This document shows positions 51,401-62,545 of a stretch of DNA of 64,000 bases, in pieces (the stretch's first letter is position 1; every line of letters starts with the position of its first letter). The notes under the pieces were generated by a model. The model was not told the DNA's origin, made no database searches, and worked only from the letters and a program-made list of their open reading frames with translations. This stretch comes from Lampris incognitus. Taxonomy: Eukaryota > Chordata > Actinopteri > Lampriformes > Lampridae. The DNA is taken from NCBI RefSeq assembly GCF_029633865.1, contig NC_079216.1, positions 16,776,505 through 16,840,504 of the forward strand. Reading direction: 5' to 3'. Made by a program: the position numbers and the translations under genes.

Positions 51401-53576
51401 TAAAACACACAACATTAATCACACATTAAAAGCAATTCTGAAGATGTGAGTTTTGATTAGTTGTTTGAATATGGACAGATCTGTGCAGCCTCTGATTTGT
51501 TTGAGGAGAGAGTTCCAGAGGGAGGGGGCAGCAATGGAGAAGGCTCTGTCGCCCCAGGTTTGGTGCTTGGTCCTGTGTTGTGGAGACAGGAGGTTGATGC
51601 TGGAGTAGCAAAGGCTACAGGAAGGAGTATGGTAGTGGAGCAGGTCAGTGAGGTAGGAGGGGGTCTAGTGATGGAGGGATTTGTGAGTGCGGAGAAGGAC
51701 TTTGAATTGGATCTGTTGTGGGACAGGGAGCCAGTGGAGGTTCTGGAGGACAGGGGTGATATGGTTACGGGAGTGGGTGAGCAGACGGGCAGCAGAGTTC
51801 TGGATGTACTGGAGTTTGTTTAGGACTTTGGATGATGAGCCATAGAGAATGCTGTTGCAGTAGTCAATTCTGGATGTGATGAAGGCATGGATCAAGGTTT
51901 CCGAAGCAGAGAAAGAGGGTGATGGGTGGAGACATTTTTTTTAGGTGGAAAAAAAGAAGTTCTGGTGATTTGATTGACATGGTGGTGGTTGCTGTTGAAA
52001 TAGGTTGCTGTTGAAAATGATTCCAAGGTTGCGGATGTATGGGGAGGGAAACGGAGTGGATTTACTGATGGTAAGGAAGAAGTTGTGAGAGGTTTTGGTA
52101 AGGGATTTTGAGACTAAATTATCATAAATCATGTCAGATTTATGATAATTTTGTTAATTTTGTTTGAGGAAGGTGGCTTGCATCCATGATTTAATTTCAG
52201 TGAGACAGTTGGTCAGAAAACCTTGCTTGACAGAAAGGTTTTCCTGAACATTTTTTCTCTCATATTCCAAATTTTACCACCATTGCACTGCCAACTGTTT
52301 TTAAAAACAGACACAAAGCTCTGGAATGATGAGCAGCTACAAAACTCAATTTCCATCATGGAAATTGAGTTTTTGGATGGCATGTTTGATTTGATTAGCA
52401 AAGCCTAAAAGCACCTCTCTCTTTAGCCTCCCCTCACCTGCAGTGGTGGGCCCTCTCAGGCTTGATGCTACAGCATTTGGGACACTTATAGATGACTTCC
52501 CCTGGCTTCAGATGCAGACTCTCCATGTACTTCTTAGTGGCGTTGCCTTTAGGTACAGCTCCCTGAAGACATAACAGATGGAAAATACACAAGATGGATA
52601 GAGTAGATACACAAGCAGAACTGATGGCTCTAGCTAAACTGGACATTTTTATATAACTAATCTTACAAAGTGAATGTCAACTAGATCATTATATTCTACA
52701 GCTGAACATTACAGCACTGTGACTCATGTAGCGGATCATTATTACAACAACACAGGTAAGTGAAATAACAGAGGCCTCAACACTTTTACACACAACTGAA
52801 AACTAGGAAAGGATCAGCCTCCTTGGTTCTCAACACACCTTACACAACCACTGTCAATGATAGGGTTATGTCCTTTTTATACTGGTGTTTGTTCCATTAA
52901 CACCTGTTATAACCACTATTACTCCCTTTTTTCACTACAGGAGCTTGCGGACTACCTTATTGTGCAAATCCTTCACCTTTATGTTGCACTATGACTCTTG
53001 AACTTTGAAAATACCTCTGCTTATGTAAGGCTGGGATTTACCCGTGGATGACAAGACGGTGACACAAACTCTTCTACAGTTTGTGGAATAGTAATCATCC
53101 CATAATGAGCATTTGGTGACTGACCTTCAAGTCAGTCACCAAATGTTAGCTCTGGACCAATAACTGACAGTGTTTATCCATCAAGACAGGTGTGTTGCGC
53201 TCATATTGTGTGCCACCGTGATAAAAGCCTGCAGCTGAGTAGAAGCCCTGTCTGACATCTCCTTCAACCTGCTCACCGGGTCAGTCAGCATGGTACGCAG
53301 ATGGGAGGCCAGGGCAAGCACAGCCAGGCAGTTGAAGAGAACCCCATTGACCACAGCATACCAGAAACTCTTCGAGGGCAGTAGCATGACGAAGGTGACC
53401 ACGAAGTCAGCATAGAACACCAGGAACCAGGTAATGAAGGCACACACCATACCACAGCCGTCCTGGATGAACCACACACGCTCTGCCTCCTCCCCGGGGC
53501 CCCCTGCCGCAGTGTCATTCCCGGCCAGCAGGGGGTGATGCTGCTCCACATCTCTCAGCCGATGTCCCGAGGACAT
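41683..53576 (-). CDS. zdhhc7: Palmitoyltransferase ZDHHC7, complete coding region in six exons
   Basis: Coding exons on the minus strand: 53277-53576, 52438-52562, 51003-51099, 42797-42878, 42249-42379 and 41683-41862; all borders are GT/AG and phases agree (0, 2, 0, 1, 0), giving 304 aa. The start is the ATG at 53576 ([17 protein letters not shown]). Four membrane helices lie at about 41-62, 73-93, 168-190 and 210-232. The Cys-rich DHHC domain (about 125-175) contains [27 protein letters not shown] and the catalytic DHHC at 152-155, then [15 protein letters not shown]. The TTxE-like region and C-terminal tail follow, ending GGTEFSV. DHHC enzymes transfer palmitate from their active-site Cys to substrate Cys at the Golgi. 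The N-terminus and tail fit ZDHHC7 better than its paralogue ZDHHC3. The intron between exons 3 and 4 spans about 8.1 kb of mobile elements. Confidence 0.95.
42393..42470. repeat. (CA)39 microsatellite adjoining a zdhhc7 splice acceptor
   Basis: Pure dinucleotide run. In the zdhhc7 transcript it reads (UG)n and ends about 13 nt before the exon 5 acceptor. Confidence 0.97.
42879..43475. other. zdhhc7 intron sequence, no gene
   Basis: Includes a C/G-homopolymer near 43208 and a short stretch (TTTCGCCATTCATCTGGATGGCTTC, about 43078) that recurs inverted near 44820 (ATCTGGATGAATGGCGAAATGTC). These bracket the DD36E relic. Confidence 0.5.
43476..44684 (-). mobile_element. DD36E mariner (Incomer-like) relic
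   Basis: Inverted ends include GATGAGCCAAAACATTATGACCAC (left) and its near-complement at the right (GGTCATAATGTTTTGGCTGATC). TA lies at the left border (43474-43475) and CA at the right. The 1,209-bp span holds a damaged minus-strand transposase. Confidence 0.85.
43667..44560 (-). pseudogene. DD36E transposase, inactive
   Basis: The C-terminal catalytic part (43667-44116) reads [27 protein letters not shown], then FQQVNVPCH, where the catalytic Asp is replaced by Val, and [14 protein letters not shown]. The spacing from that residue to the Glu is 36 residues, as in the DD36E copy at 49649. The N-terminal DNA-binding part (44156-44560) is in other frames. Confidence 0.85.
44690..45689. other. 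zdhhc7 intron sequence, no gene
   Basis: No coding features or element termini recognised apart from the short inverted partner of 43078 near 44820. Confidence 0.45.
45690..46147 (-). mobile_element. tRNA-derived SINE, family B
   Basis: Minus-strand copy, with a T/C-rich tail at about 45690-45730 and the tRNA-like head at about 46080-46145. Several mutations are seen in the head. Confidence 0.88.
46256..46687 (-). mobile_element. tRNA-derived SINE, family B
   Basis: Minus-strand copy bounded by a 17-bp duplication, GTCCAACCATGTTTTTT (46239-46255 and 46688-46704). Confidence 0.93.
46782..48545 (-). mobile_element. L2-type LINE with reverse transcriptase
   Basis: Minus strand. The frame at 47786-48325 has [37 protein letters not shown] and [20 protein letters not shown] frameshift near 48000-48080 leads to the frame at 47074-48012 with [25 protein letters not shown] (the RT YADD box), [31 protein letters not shown] and [10 protein letters not shown]. 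The 3' end near 46782 has a TGTAA-type tail. 5' truncated; resident in zdhhc7 intron 3. Confidence 0.87.
48546..49202. other. zdhhc7 intron sequence, no gene
   Basis: Contains a (CA)n run at 49179-49200 directly abutting the DD36E element. No coding feature is supported. Confidence 0.5.
49203..50721 (+). mobile_element. DD36E (Incomer-like) mariner with intact transposase and foldback arms
   Basis: Ends CACTCACTGGCCACTTTATT and its reverse complement, flanked by TA (49201-49202 and 50722-50723). The first 303 bp (49203-49505) are an inverted copy of the last 303 bp (50419-50721) with no indel. A second native-looking 5' terminus (CACCGGCCACTTTATTAGG) starts at 49506. The transposase frame is unbroken. 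A 36-residue spacing of the second Asp and Glu fits the DD36E/Incomer group as I know it. Confidence 0.92.
49649..50689 (+). CDS. DD36E mariner transposase, intact 346-aa frame
   Basis: Cut-and-paste transposase. N-terminal helix-turn-helix modules are at about residues 5-55 ([37 protein letters not shown]) and about 65-120 ([34 protein letters not shown]). The catalytic domain has Asp in [10 protein letters not shown] (about 155), Asp in [12 protein letters not shown] (about 246) and Glu in [14 protein letters not shown] (about 283), 36 residues apart. [13 protein letters not shown] lies between. The length is normal for the family and there is no stop or missing catalytic residue, so this copy could be functional. 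It lies on the strand opposite to zdhhc7, in its intron 3. Confidence 0.93.
   Translation: MGKKGDLSDFERGMVVGARRAGLSISETADLLGFSRITISRVYREWSEKEKISSERQFCGRKCLVDARGQRRMARLVRADRKATVTQITTHYNRGMQKSISERTTRRTLRQMGYSSRRPHRVPLLSAKNRKLRLQFAQAHQNWTIEDWKNVAWSDESRFLLRHSDGRVRIWRQQHESMDPSCLVSTVQAGGGGVMVWGIFSWHTLGPLVPIEHRVNATAYLSIVSDHVHPFMTTVFPSSDGYFQQDNAPCHKARIISDWFLEHDNEFTVLKWPPQSPDLNPIEHLWDVVDREIRIMDVQLTNLQQLRDAIMSIWTKLSEECFQYLVESMPRRIKAVLKAKGGPTRY
50722..50850. repeat. (AT)n and dispersed fish repeat tail
   Basis: (TA)n at 50722-50742, then CATCCATCCATTGACC…CTTATCCTCCTCTCAGGG…CCTATCCCAGCAGTCAC. It shares its core with 26828-26895. Probably the 3' end of a retroelement. Confidence 0.6.
51290..52145 (-). 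mobile_element. L2-like LINE 3' fragment
   Basis: Minus-strand frame 51665-51895 gives [35 protein letters not shown] and [20 protein letters not shown], the standard C-terminal RT region of L2-like LINEs. The 3' end near 51300 has CACTTTTCAAAATACTCAAAG and a TAATAATAAT tail. Lies in zdhhc7 intron 2. Confidence 0.85.
52146..52437. other. zdhhc7 intron 2, short inverted repeat
   Basis: CTCAATTTCCATCATGGAAATTGAG (about 52346-52370) is a near-perfect palindrome. No gene. Confidence 0.5.
52563..53276. other. zdhhc7 intron 1, no gene
   Basis: Unique-looking intron. A small palindrome (TTTGGTGACTGACC…GTCAGTCACCAAA, about 53111-53144) is the only structure noticed. Confidence 0.5.
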
Positions 53577-55639
53577 GCTGCCCTCCAGAACAGACAAACA
53601 GTAACAGTGAAACGGGCAGCGGTACTCCGGTACCTATGCACTAATACGCTGAAGTTCAATCGATGAAATGTATATCCTCACTAGTCCCGCCGCAAAATCC
53701 ATACTTACTCAAAATGTGAGTTCTACTTCATAACGTTAACTTGATCCTTTTTTTTTTCTTCCTTTTTTTTTTGTCTTCCCGTCTCATCAATTCTCCAGGT
53801 CCTCCGCTTTTGGGTCACGCAGCTGAAAACAGATGCGGTCAGCAACAGAAACACCGTCACTGGGCACGTTTGCGACCACCGATGGACAAATTAGTTCGCC
53901 TTTTCGTATTTAAGGGTTGGAAAAATAGAAACGAGGTTAGCGGGAACGGCGTTTCTGAAAACGATGCCATTTGTTACGGCAATGCAGTTACCGCTCGCTA
54001 TATTACACGCGCAACATAGCGTTTGAAGCTGGCTATAGCTAGCTAACACGGCGACTAGCTTAGCTCCCAAGCTGTCACTCCCCAAATTTTAGGCATATAT
54101 GATTTGACCCAATTCATTTTGTATGATCAAACAACGATAACCGCGGTGGTGCGCCGGCAGAACTGGGTTATCGCATCTAGTTTGACAGCAGGTAGCGCCA
54201 GCATCATGACCAGCTGCTACAGCAACTCAAAACACATTGGGGGGGGGGGGGGGAAAAAGCTTCGCTGTGCGAGACAGTTTTATAATTTACCTTCTTATGA
54301 CCTGATAGGCGCCAGCAAATCATTTATAGTCGGCAGAAGTTACGCTTTTATACTTTTCTTGTTAACTTCTTTGGCTCAGATGCTTCATTCATCCATTCAA
54401 TTCGAGAAAGCCCGTCCAGCTGTTTATCTGGGAAGATGGGCTTCCGCTGTCCAGTGACGTTACTCCGCGAGCGTCTCCTTACGTCTCTCTGTGACGCTGG
54501 CGTAACAACAGCCCATAACCCGGCCAGTAACGTTAACGTCATCGTTAATTGGCTAGCGACTTCATAGGTAAGTCATCTCACTCGAGTAAAAGAAAACCAC
54601 CACAAAAAAATAACGTTACTCTTAACATATTTATTTATTGGTTATTTTGACGTCAATTAAATAAGGCACATTCACTGCATCTTTTAACATCCAAAGCAAA
54701 AAATAAAACGTGGTAAAAATAATTAAGACTTCTGAATGGCCTTGGCGACCATTAAACATTTACTGGGATGTTTTGAATGAAAGACATTGTTTGCAGGAGT
54801 CTCAATGAAAAGCTTCTATGGTGAGGGTGAATGTTAACATTTTTTTTAAAGGGGTCACACAGAAACTCATCTAAGTCTGGACAGAGTGGGACACAGGCCT
54901 ATCGAAAGTGCATATTCTTGGCTGACTAACAGACCAAGATGAGCCAGGCCTCAGACAAATATGAACACATACTGTAGGCTACAAAACTGGCAGGATGTAG
55001 TAGATCTAAATTTAAGAAGTGAGCTTCTTCTATTGATTGAAGACTATCGCTGCATCCATGACAGGTGAAATCTGAAATATTTTAAGTATCTATATGACAT
55101 TAACGTGCACGGTAATATTGATAATTGACAGTAACTGGGTGCCGCAGTATTTTCCTCATAGTTTCATATAATTGTAGTCACAATGTTCAGAAAAACTAAG
55201 AAAGTAAAATTCTGAGCAGACCAGACATTCCCTTCAAGAATGATTGTGGGGTCATAAATAAGATAAAACATAAAACTATTATAAAATAAGTTAAGCAACA
55301 TGGCATGATGGGGGTGGGGGTGGGGTGGAGGGGCAAACGATCCTCTCTAAGCCCATTTTTAGAATTAAATCTGAACTAATGGCTAGTATTCAAGTAAAGC
55401 ATTAAAAATAATGTGCTTTCACTTCAAATGAGGTCTGGCATGAGAACCTAAGAGTGAAGACAGCCAGATCAAGATCTTCAGTAAAACTACAACACTTATA
55501 TTCATTTTTAACCTGAAATAAACATTAGTTTCCATCCCTTTTTTGTGAAGGCTATAAAAGGTAAAAGTGCTTCAAAATCAAATGAAAGAAACAGCAGTCC
55601 TTTCAGAGGAGCTACTGGAGTGCCAAGCTGCCACCCTGA
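53577..55639. other. zdhhc7 5' region and ankrd27 3' flank
   Basis: zdhhc7 5' UTR/promoter should lie just right of 53576; no TATA box is obvious, and CpG density is moderate at 53810-54180 and 54440-54560. A G13 run sits at 54238. ankrd27's polyadenylation site is expected here; minus-strand AATAAA occurs in the TATTTATTTATT stretch near 54626-54637. No other coding feature. Confidence 0.4.
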
Positions 55640-55865
55640 TGCCGTGCCATCTAGGGCCAGTGTTACTCTATCAGGTCCTGAAGTATCACCTGTACTGCTG
55701 GTTTTCTACTCTACCAGGCAGTTAATGACATTCACTTGGTGTTCCAGGTATAAAACCTCCCTGATTGGAGCCTGGAATAACTTGAACAACAGGAGATGTC
55801 ATTTACTACATGGTAGAATAGAAAATCAGCAGTACTGGTACCCAAGGATCGGATTAAGCAGAATC
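55640..55865. mobile_element. Foldback MITE-like element
   Basis: The left half (TATCACCTGTACTGCTGGTT, TCTACTCTACCAGG, GTTAATGACATT…GTTCCAGG) pairs with the reverse complement of the right half (CCTGGAATAACTT…GATGTCATTTACTACATGGTAGAATAGAAAATCAGCAGTACTGG) around a centre near 55768. Arms are about 90 bp. There is no coding capacity; the parent family is unknown. Confidence 0.65.
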
Positions 55866-56107
55866 TGTCTAGACGAATAAGAGTCTGTCAGTCTGTCCAT
55901 CAGTCCATTATCTCCATTAGCATGATTGGGGCAGGGGTGCGAGACGTGGTTTGGAGAGGGTGTGCAAGGTAGATCTCTCCTTGGGTTTCGACAGACCCTG
56001 GTCATTTGGCTGAGAAAACCCCAGAGGGGTCATCTGTGGGAGGGGTCATCTGGAGCGTCTGGAATGGTGGCAACATCACCAGGTTCCACAAACATGTTTG
56101 GGTCAGA

Positions 56108-59100
56108 CTACTCATGCTCACCTTGGGGTGGAGTGCCATAAATCTGGATGTGGTTGTACAAGGATTTGCCTGAGTCCTGTAACGAGCAGGAGTGATCGCT
56201 TGGGGAGTGTGTGGGGGAGGGCTCAATGGAGCTGTGGCTTTGTGACTTGATGTCACTCATGGTGTCAGTGGAGGAGGGCTCTCCGGAGGTGTGGGTATGC
56301 AAGTCCTGATTTTTGGGTTGTGTGTCCAAGGGCTTAACAGGCAGGCTGGATGTGTCTGTACAAATGTGATTGAGCATGCTGGTTGTGTCGATGTGTGACT
56401 GAGAATACCCAGCGGGGGCTGGTGTCCCCTCACCAGCACTGCACTGTGAGAACAGTGGGTATTTAGGGTCTACGGTGTGAGAGCGAGACAGGGGCCTCCC
56501 TACTTCAGGGCTCCCCGAGGAGCCAAATGGCCCACTAACCTCCAATGTCTCCCCCCGCATCAGGCGCCTCCTCTCCACATTCACCTGGTAGTCAAAACAA
56601 GAGTGTCAAATAAATAAGAAAATACATATACATGAATTCATTAAAAAAAGGTTTCTTTTAATTCCAGACTTTTCCCAGGGCTGAATTTGTTATTTTTTGA
56701 TGCATGTTGAAAAGAGCTGGTTATGTTACATGACATAATATGACTGTAAAATGGACCAAATCCCTCTATAGATGCAACTCAATAAATCTATCAGAGGGCA
56801 ACCACCTGCATCCATGGGTTGAGGAAGCAACAATCACGAAAACAAGACATACAACAAACGAAAAAAACAAACAAGACATTCTTCGCATTTTTCATCTAAT
56901 ATGGAGATGATCTGCAGGCCAAATCCTCGTTAAGTCACATTCCTCTCTCAATAAACAAAGTGTATTCCAACCAAATTCATGTAAACCCAGATTAAAAGGG
57001 AAAATCACATTACTTCAAATTGTAAACACTTTAACTGAACTATAACGAGTTAACAAGTTGATCTGATTTTTCACAACAAGTACACTGTGTGCATTATCAC
57101 AGTTCATCAGACTGTGGTCCCAGGAATTTGATCATATTCTTCCACTTCGAAGTATATTAATGATTATGTACAATTTAGGATGATCAGTAGGGGTTCCAAG
57201 GTAACACCCGACAGAGCCGCCCGTAAGGGGGGGAAAAGGGGAAAGCTTTCTGAGGCCAAGCTGCTGCTGGGGGGGGGGGGTTTGAGGCCAGCAATAATAA
57301 TGTTCATCCTAAATATGATGATGATAATGGACAGCCCTGACCTACTGAGTGTGAACTGGCTAAACAGAAGGACTTTAAAGCCATTATAAAGGACTTTGCA
57401 TCCAGTAAGATAAGGAAGTTGGCTGTATAAGAGGCAAAGATGATACCTTAAGGTAAGAAATTGCATTTTCTTCTAAGAAATGTAAGATCTTTGTTGACCT
57501 TGGTGTGTTTACTGTGTCAAAGACTTATATAATGGTTGTGTGTGTGTGTGTGTCTATGCAGCCCCCATTACTGAGTCAGTCTCTCTCAGTTTACATGTAT
57601 GTGTTTAGTAGGAGAGCGAGAGCTCACGCATGCGTCCATATGAGTAAAGCAGGTTTTTTTTGGGGGGGGGGTCTCATTCACTGGATCTTTTCAGGGGCCC
57701 AGCCATTTCTGTGGGCAGGCCTGACACCCCATGACCTAATACACAAGTGTCTGTCCATTATCCTCCCCCCTGGTGGCACCCATGCCAATTATGCAATGCT
57801 TTGTATGATCTCATCTCATCTCATCTCATCTCATCATCAGCCACTTCTCCGGGGTCGGGTCGCGGTAGGAGCAAGCTAAGTAGGGCACTCCAGACGTCCC
57901 TCTCCCCAGCAACGATCTCCAGCTCCTCCTAGGTGATCCCAAGATGTTCCCAGGCCAGATTGGACATGCAGTCCCTCCAGTTAGTTCTGGGTCTACCCCG
58001 GGGTCTCCTCTCAGTTGGACGTGCCCGGAAAACCTCCAAAGGAAGGCGCCCAGGAGGCATCCTAATCAGATGCCCGAAACACCTCAACTGACTCCTTTCG
58101 ACGCGAAGGAGCAACAGCTCTACTCTGAGCTCCCTCCGGATGTCCGAGCTCCTCATCCTATCTCTAAGGCTGAGCCCAGACACCCTATGGAGGAAACTCA
58201 TTTCAGCCGCTTGTATCCACAATCTCTCCCTTTCGGTCACTACCCAAAGCTCATGACCATAGGTGAGGGTTGGAACAAAGATTGACTGGTGAATTGACAG
58301 CTTTGCCTTCCGGCTCAGCTCACTCTTCATTGCAACAGTCCAGTACAACGTCCACATTACTGCTGATGCTGCACCAATCCGCCTGTCAGTTTCTCCGCTT
58401 TGTATGATATCTTACATAAAACCAATAAATGGCTCACTGGACTCTTTCTGTCTACGCTTGATCATTTTGTGCTGTTCTCAAGACACTACAAAATTTAATA
58501 CCACAGATATTAATTGCAGCCATTATTTAATACTTGCAGGGCCTACCTGAGTGCCAGCCGGTGAACGCATGGTGGGTGGACTGGGGGAGCCCTTCTGGAT
58601 CTGCTGGGCCCTTAAGATATGAAAGTACATGAAAAGAGTCAGTACATCCATATCAACAACCTGAATAACAACTTTTTTTTCTCGATTTTCTTCCCAATTG
58701 TATCCCGGCCAATTACCCCACTCTTCTGAGCCTTCCCGGTTGCTACTCCACCGCCTCTGATGATCCCGGGTAGGCTGCAGACTACCTACCACATGCTTCA
58801 TGTGGAGTCATCCGCCACTTCTTTTCACCTGACAGTGAGGAGTTTCACCAGGGGGACGTAGCGCATGGGAGGATCACGCTATTCCCCCCAGTTCCCCCTT
58901 CCCCCCAAACAGGCACCCCGACCAACCAGAGAAGGTGCTAGTGCAGCGACCAGGACACATACCCACATCTGGCTTCCCACCATAGCTTCCCACCACTGCA
59001 GACACGGCCAATTGTGTCTGGAATGCCCAACCGAGCCGGAGGCAACACGGGGATTTAGCCTGGATCCCCATGCTGGTAGGAAATGGAATAGACCGCTAAG

Positions 59101-62100
59101 CTACCTAGATGCCCCGGATAACAACTTTTTTTGCTTGCACCCTACAGTGAGTAATCTTTCTTTTGTCTCTAAGTGCTTGTGATGTGATATGATGTGATGT
59201 GACATGTGACGTGACGTGACGTGACGTGACGAGGAAGAGTTGATCTTTGACAGCCTACCTGTTCACAGAGTGAGTCAGCTTCGGTCTTCTACCATTGACA
59301 GAGTCCTGCAGCTTCAGAAGCTGAACGAAGGAATGGGCTGAAGTGCAATAGGAGAGATAAAAAAAAGCCTGTTACGTTCACTTAGAAAACACTACACTGA
59401 TTATGGAGAGGAGCTGGTTAAAGGAAATATTTTGATTGAAGGGTTTACATGACTTGAAATAAGACGCAATAAACAATTTCAAAAAGCCAATTATAAGCTG
59501 GCCCATCAGTTTACATTCTTTCAACAATACGAAAGTTCAAACCAATCTTACACTGGCTAACGATAATCAGATTCAAGTGTTTACATAACTTTCTCTAAAA
59601 AGCATGAGTAACGCCTTCATTGCTTTATGATCGGGGGGGATCATAAATCAGGTCTGTGTGTAAACACATTCACCACAGACTAACAGGAAAAAAGGGCAAC
59701 TCCTTTCCATTGTCAATTGGGGAGATAAAACCTAGTTATTGATAAGCAGAGAGAAGGCAACTCATTTTCAGAAAAATGTGTAATTATACAACTTAAAAGT
59801 TTGCTTAAAAAATGACTGAAACAAAATTTAAAACAAGCCAACACGTTCTCCAGACAGATGACTGTTCTGTCCAATCAAAGTGAATGATGCAACCTTTTAA
59901 AATGATAAGAACTAAACTTTTGAGACTGGATTGTATAGCTTTATTTATTTAATAGATGGATTTATTTACTGACTGATCAAAATAAGGCTGAGTTTTTTCT
60001 TCTTCTTAAAGGAACATATAATATTGCCCTTACCCACAGTTCCTTTGGGCACAGAGAGGAGTTTGATTGGCTCAGCATCTGGAGATAGTCCGGATGCCTT
60101 CTGAAGCACCCTCAAGATCTCAGCATTCTGGAGAGTGTAAAACAACTTGTTACTAATGATAGGAATGTGGATATTACTGTGCTTCGAAGTCATTTGCCCT
60201 TGATAGGAGTGTAATTCAATCATCAGTGTCTAACAATATATGACACTGAAGAAGACAGCAAATCCTACTGCATCCTCTCTGTCTCCCCCCAGGATGAGCT
60301 CTTCCTAATCAGGTGCGATCAGGTGTTGATCTTACAACTGCAGTCTTGGATGTGGCCGTTTCCAGTGAGGTGATGTGTGAATGCTGCCTAGTTGGAGCAA
60401 CGCAATGTCAACCAATTCTTCCCATGCATCCCATGTGACGTGAAGGCCGCATTTTAACCAGCGTTATAACGGAGTCGTGGTTCTTGTTCAACCAATCAAC
60501 TGTGACAGAAGCAGCACAACTGAGAACCCCAATTGTATACCAGCTCTCAACTATGCCCCCAAGGGCGCCCGGGTAGCATAGTGGTCTATTCAGTTGCCTA
60601 CCAACACGGGGATCGCCAGTTCGAATCCCCATGTTACCTCCGGCTTGGTCAGGCATCCCTACAGACACAATTGGCCATGTCGGCAGGTGAGAAGCCAGAT
60701 GTGGGTGTGTGTCCTGGTCACTGCACCAGCGCCCGTCCTGTGGTCAGTCGGGCACCTGTTCGGAGGGGAGGGGGAACTGGGGGGAATAGCGTGATCCTCC
60801 CTCACCCTACGTCCCCCTGGCGAAACTCCTCACTGTCAGGTGAAAAGAAGTGGCTGGCGACTCCACATGTATCGGAGGAGGCATGTGGTAGTCTGCAGCC
60901 CTCCCCGGATCGGCAGAGGGGGTGGAGCAGCGACCGGGCCAGCTCGGAAGGGTAGGCAATTGGCCAGATACAAATGTGGAGGAAAAAAAACATGCCCCTT
61001 CCCCTAACATCGAATCAGATTTTTACTTGAGGCACTTCTTCATGTGAGTGGTAGGTATCTCTTGCCAGATGGCAGTAGAGAGAACAGCTTGTGTCGGGGG
61101 TCTCTGATTATTTTGTGGGCCTTCTTCAGGCACTGCAGGAAATGTGTTACAGCCAGTCAGTCCTGACTGGCCGTAACACATTTGCACAAGTTTACTGTTA
61201 TTTGAACAAGTTTAAATGTTTACTGTTTTAAGTTTTACTGTTTCATTGTGGCTGCTGTAAACAACTGCACCATCTGTTATTTTCACTTTTACTGTTACAA
61301 TACCTGTTCATTATGGTTACTGTTACCACTACACAATCTGCCATTTACACAAGTTTACTGTTTACAATCTCACTGCATATGTTAGCTTACCATAGTACAG
61401 ACATTCTCTACTACAGCATACTGTCAAACAAAGTACATCCAAAGTCTGTACTGTTTTTTTTGTATTTCTTTTGTATTTCTGTATTTTGTACATATCATGA
61501 TCTTGCACTTTCATTTCTCTAAGTACTTTCATTTATAAGTACTTTTATTGCCCATTTGTGTGTTGGGCCAGCAAAGCAAGCACGTCATTATGAAAATAAG
61601 TGTAAACTAGCTTTCATATATGACAAATCATTTTGAAACTTGAACTTTAAACTAGTAACATCACTTCCTGCTGAGTCACCTTGCCCCCCTGCTCATAGGC
61701 ACAGTCCAGCGGGTTCCGCTGTCTCTTGTTCCTCAGGTGGACGGCTGCCCCCCCCTGCAGCAGCAGCTCCACCAGTGCCAGATGACCCCCCCTCACCGCT
61801 TCATGGAGTGCTGTGTTACCCTGCTGGTTGGCCAGATTCACAGAGGCATTACTCTACAGAGGAAGAGAGGGCGAGAGAGACAGAGTAATAACAACCACTT
61901 TTATTTACATAGCACTTTTCTAAAACAATGTTACAAAGTAAGAAAAACAGACAAAGAGTAACAGGAAGTAGAAGAAAGACAGACAGATACAGATGATAAA
62001 CCAATGAATGGGAAGAGATGACGGGCTGAACCAAACTGTAAACTCAAAAATATTTTATCATAAGGGCATCCAGGTTGCATAGCAGTCCATTCCATTGTCT

Positions 62101-62466
62101 ACCAACATAGGGAACAGCGGTTTGAATCCCTGTGTTACCTCCAGCTTGGTTGGGCATCCCTACAGTCACAATTGGCTATGTCTGCGGGTGGGAAGCTGGC
62201 TGTGGGTAGTGTCCTGGTTGCTGAACTAGTGCCTCCTCTGGTCAGTAGGGGTGACAGCGTAATCCTCCCACGTGCTACGTCCCCCTGGCGAAACTACTCA
62301 ATGTCAGGTGAAAAAAAGTGGCTGGCAACTCCACATGTATCGGAGGAGACATGTGGTAGTCCGCAGCCCTCTCCAGATCAGCAGAGGAGGTGGAGCAGTG
62401 ACCGGGACGGCTCGGAAGAGTGGGGTATTCTCTCTCTGGGATTCCAGCAGTCTGTATCTATGGCTG

Positions 62467-62545
<79 letters not shown>

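Noticed and set aside
53577-53597. Seven-residue N-terminal extension of zdhhc7
   Set aside because: The upstream codon is TTG, not ATG. The ATG at 53576 matches the known ZDHHC7 N-terminus.
54104-54457. 117-residue open frame upstream of zdhhc7
   Set aside because: It runs through a poly-G tract, shows no domain or splice support, and is likely promoter-region noise.
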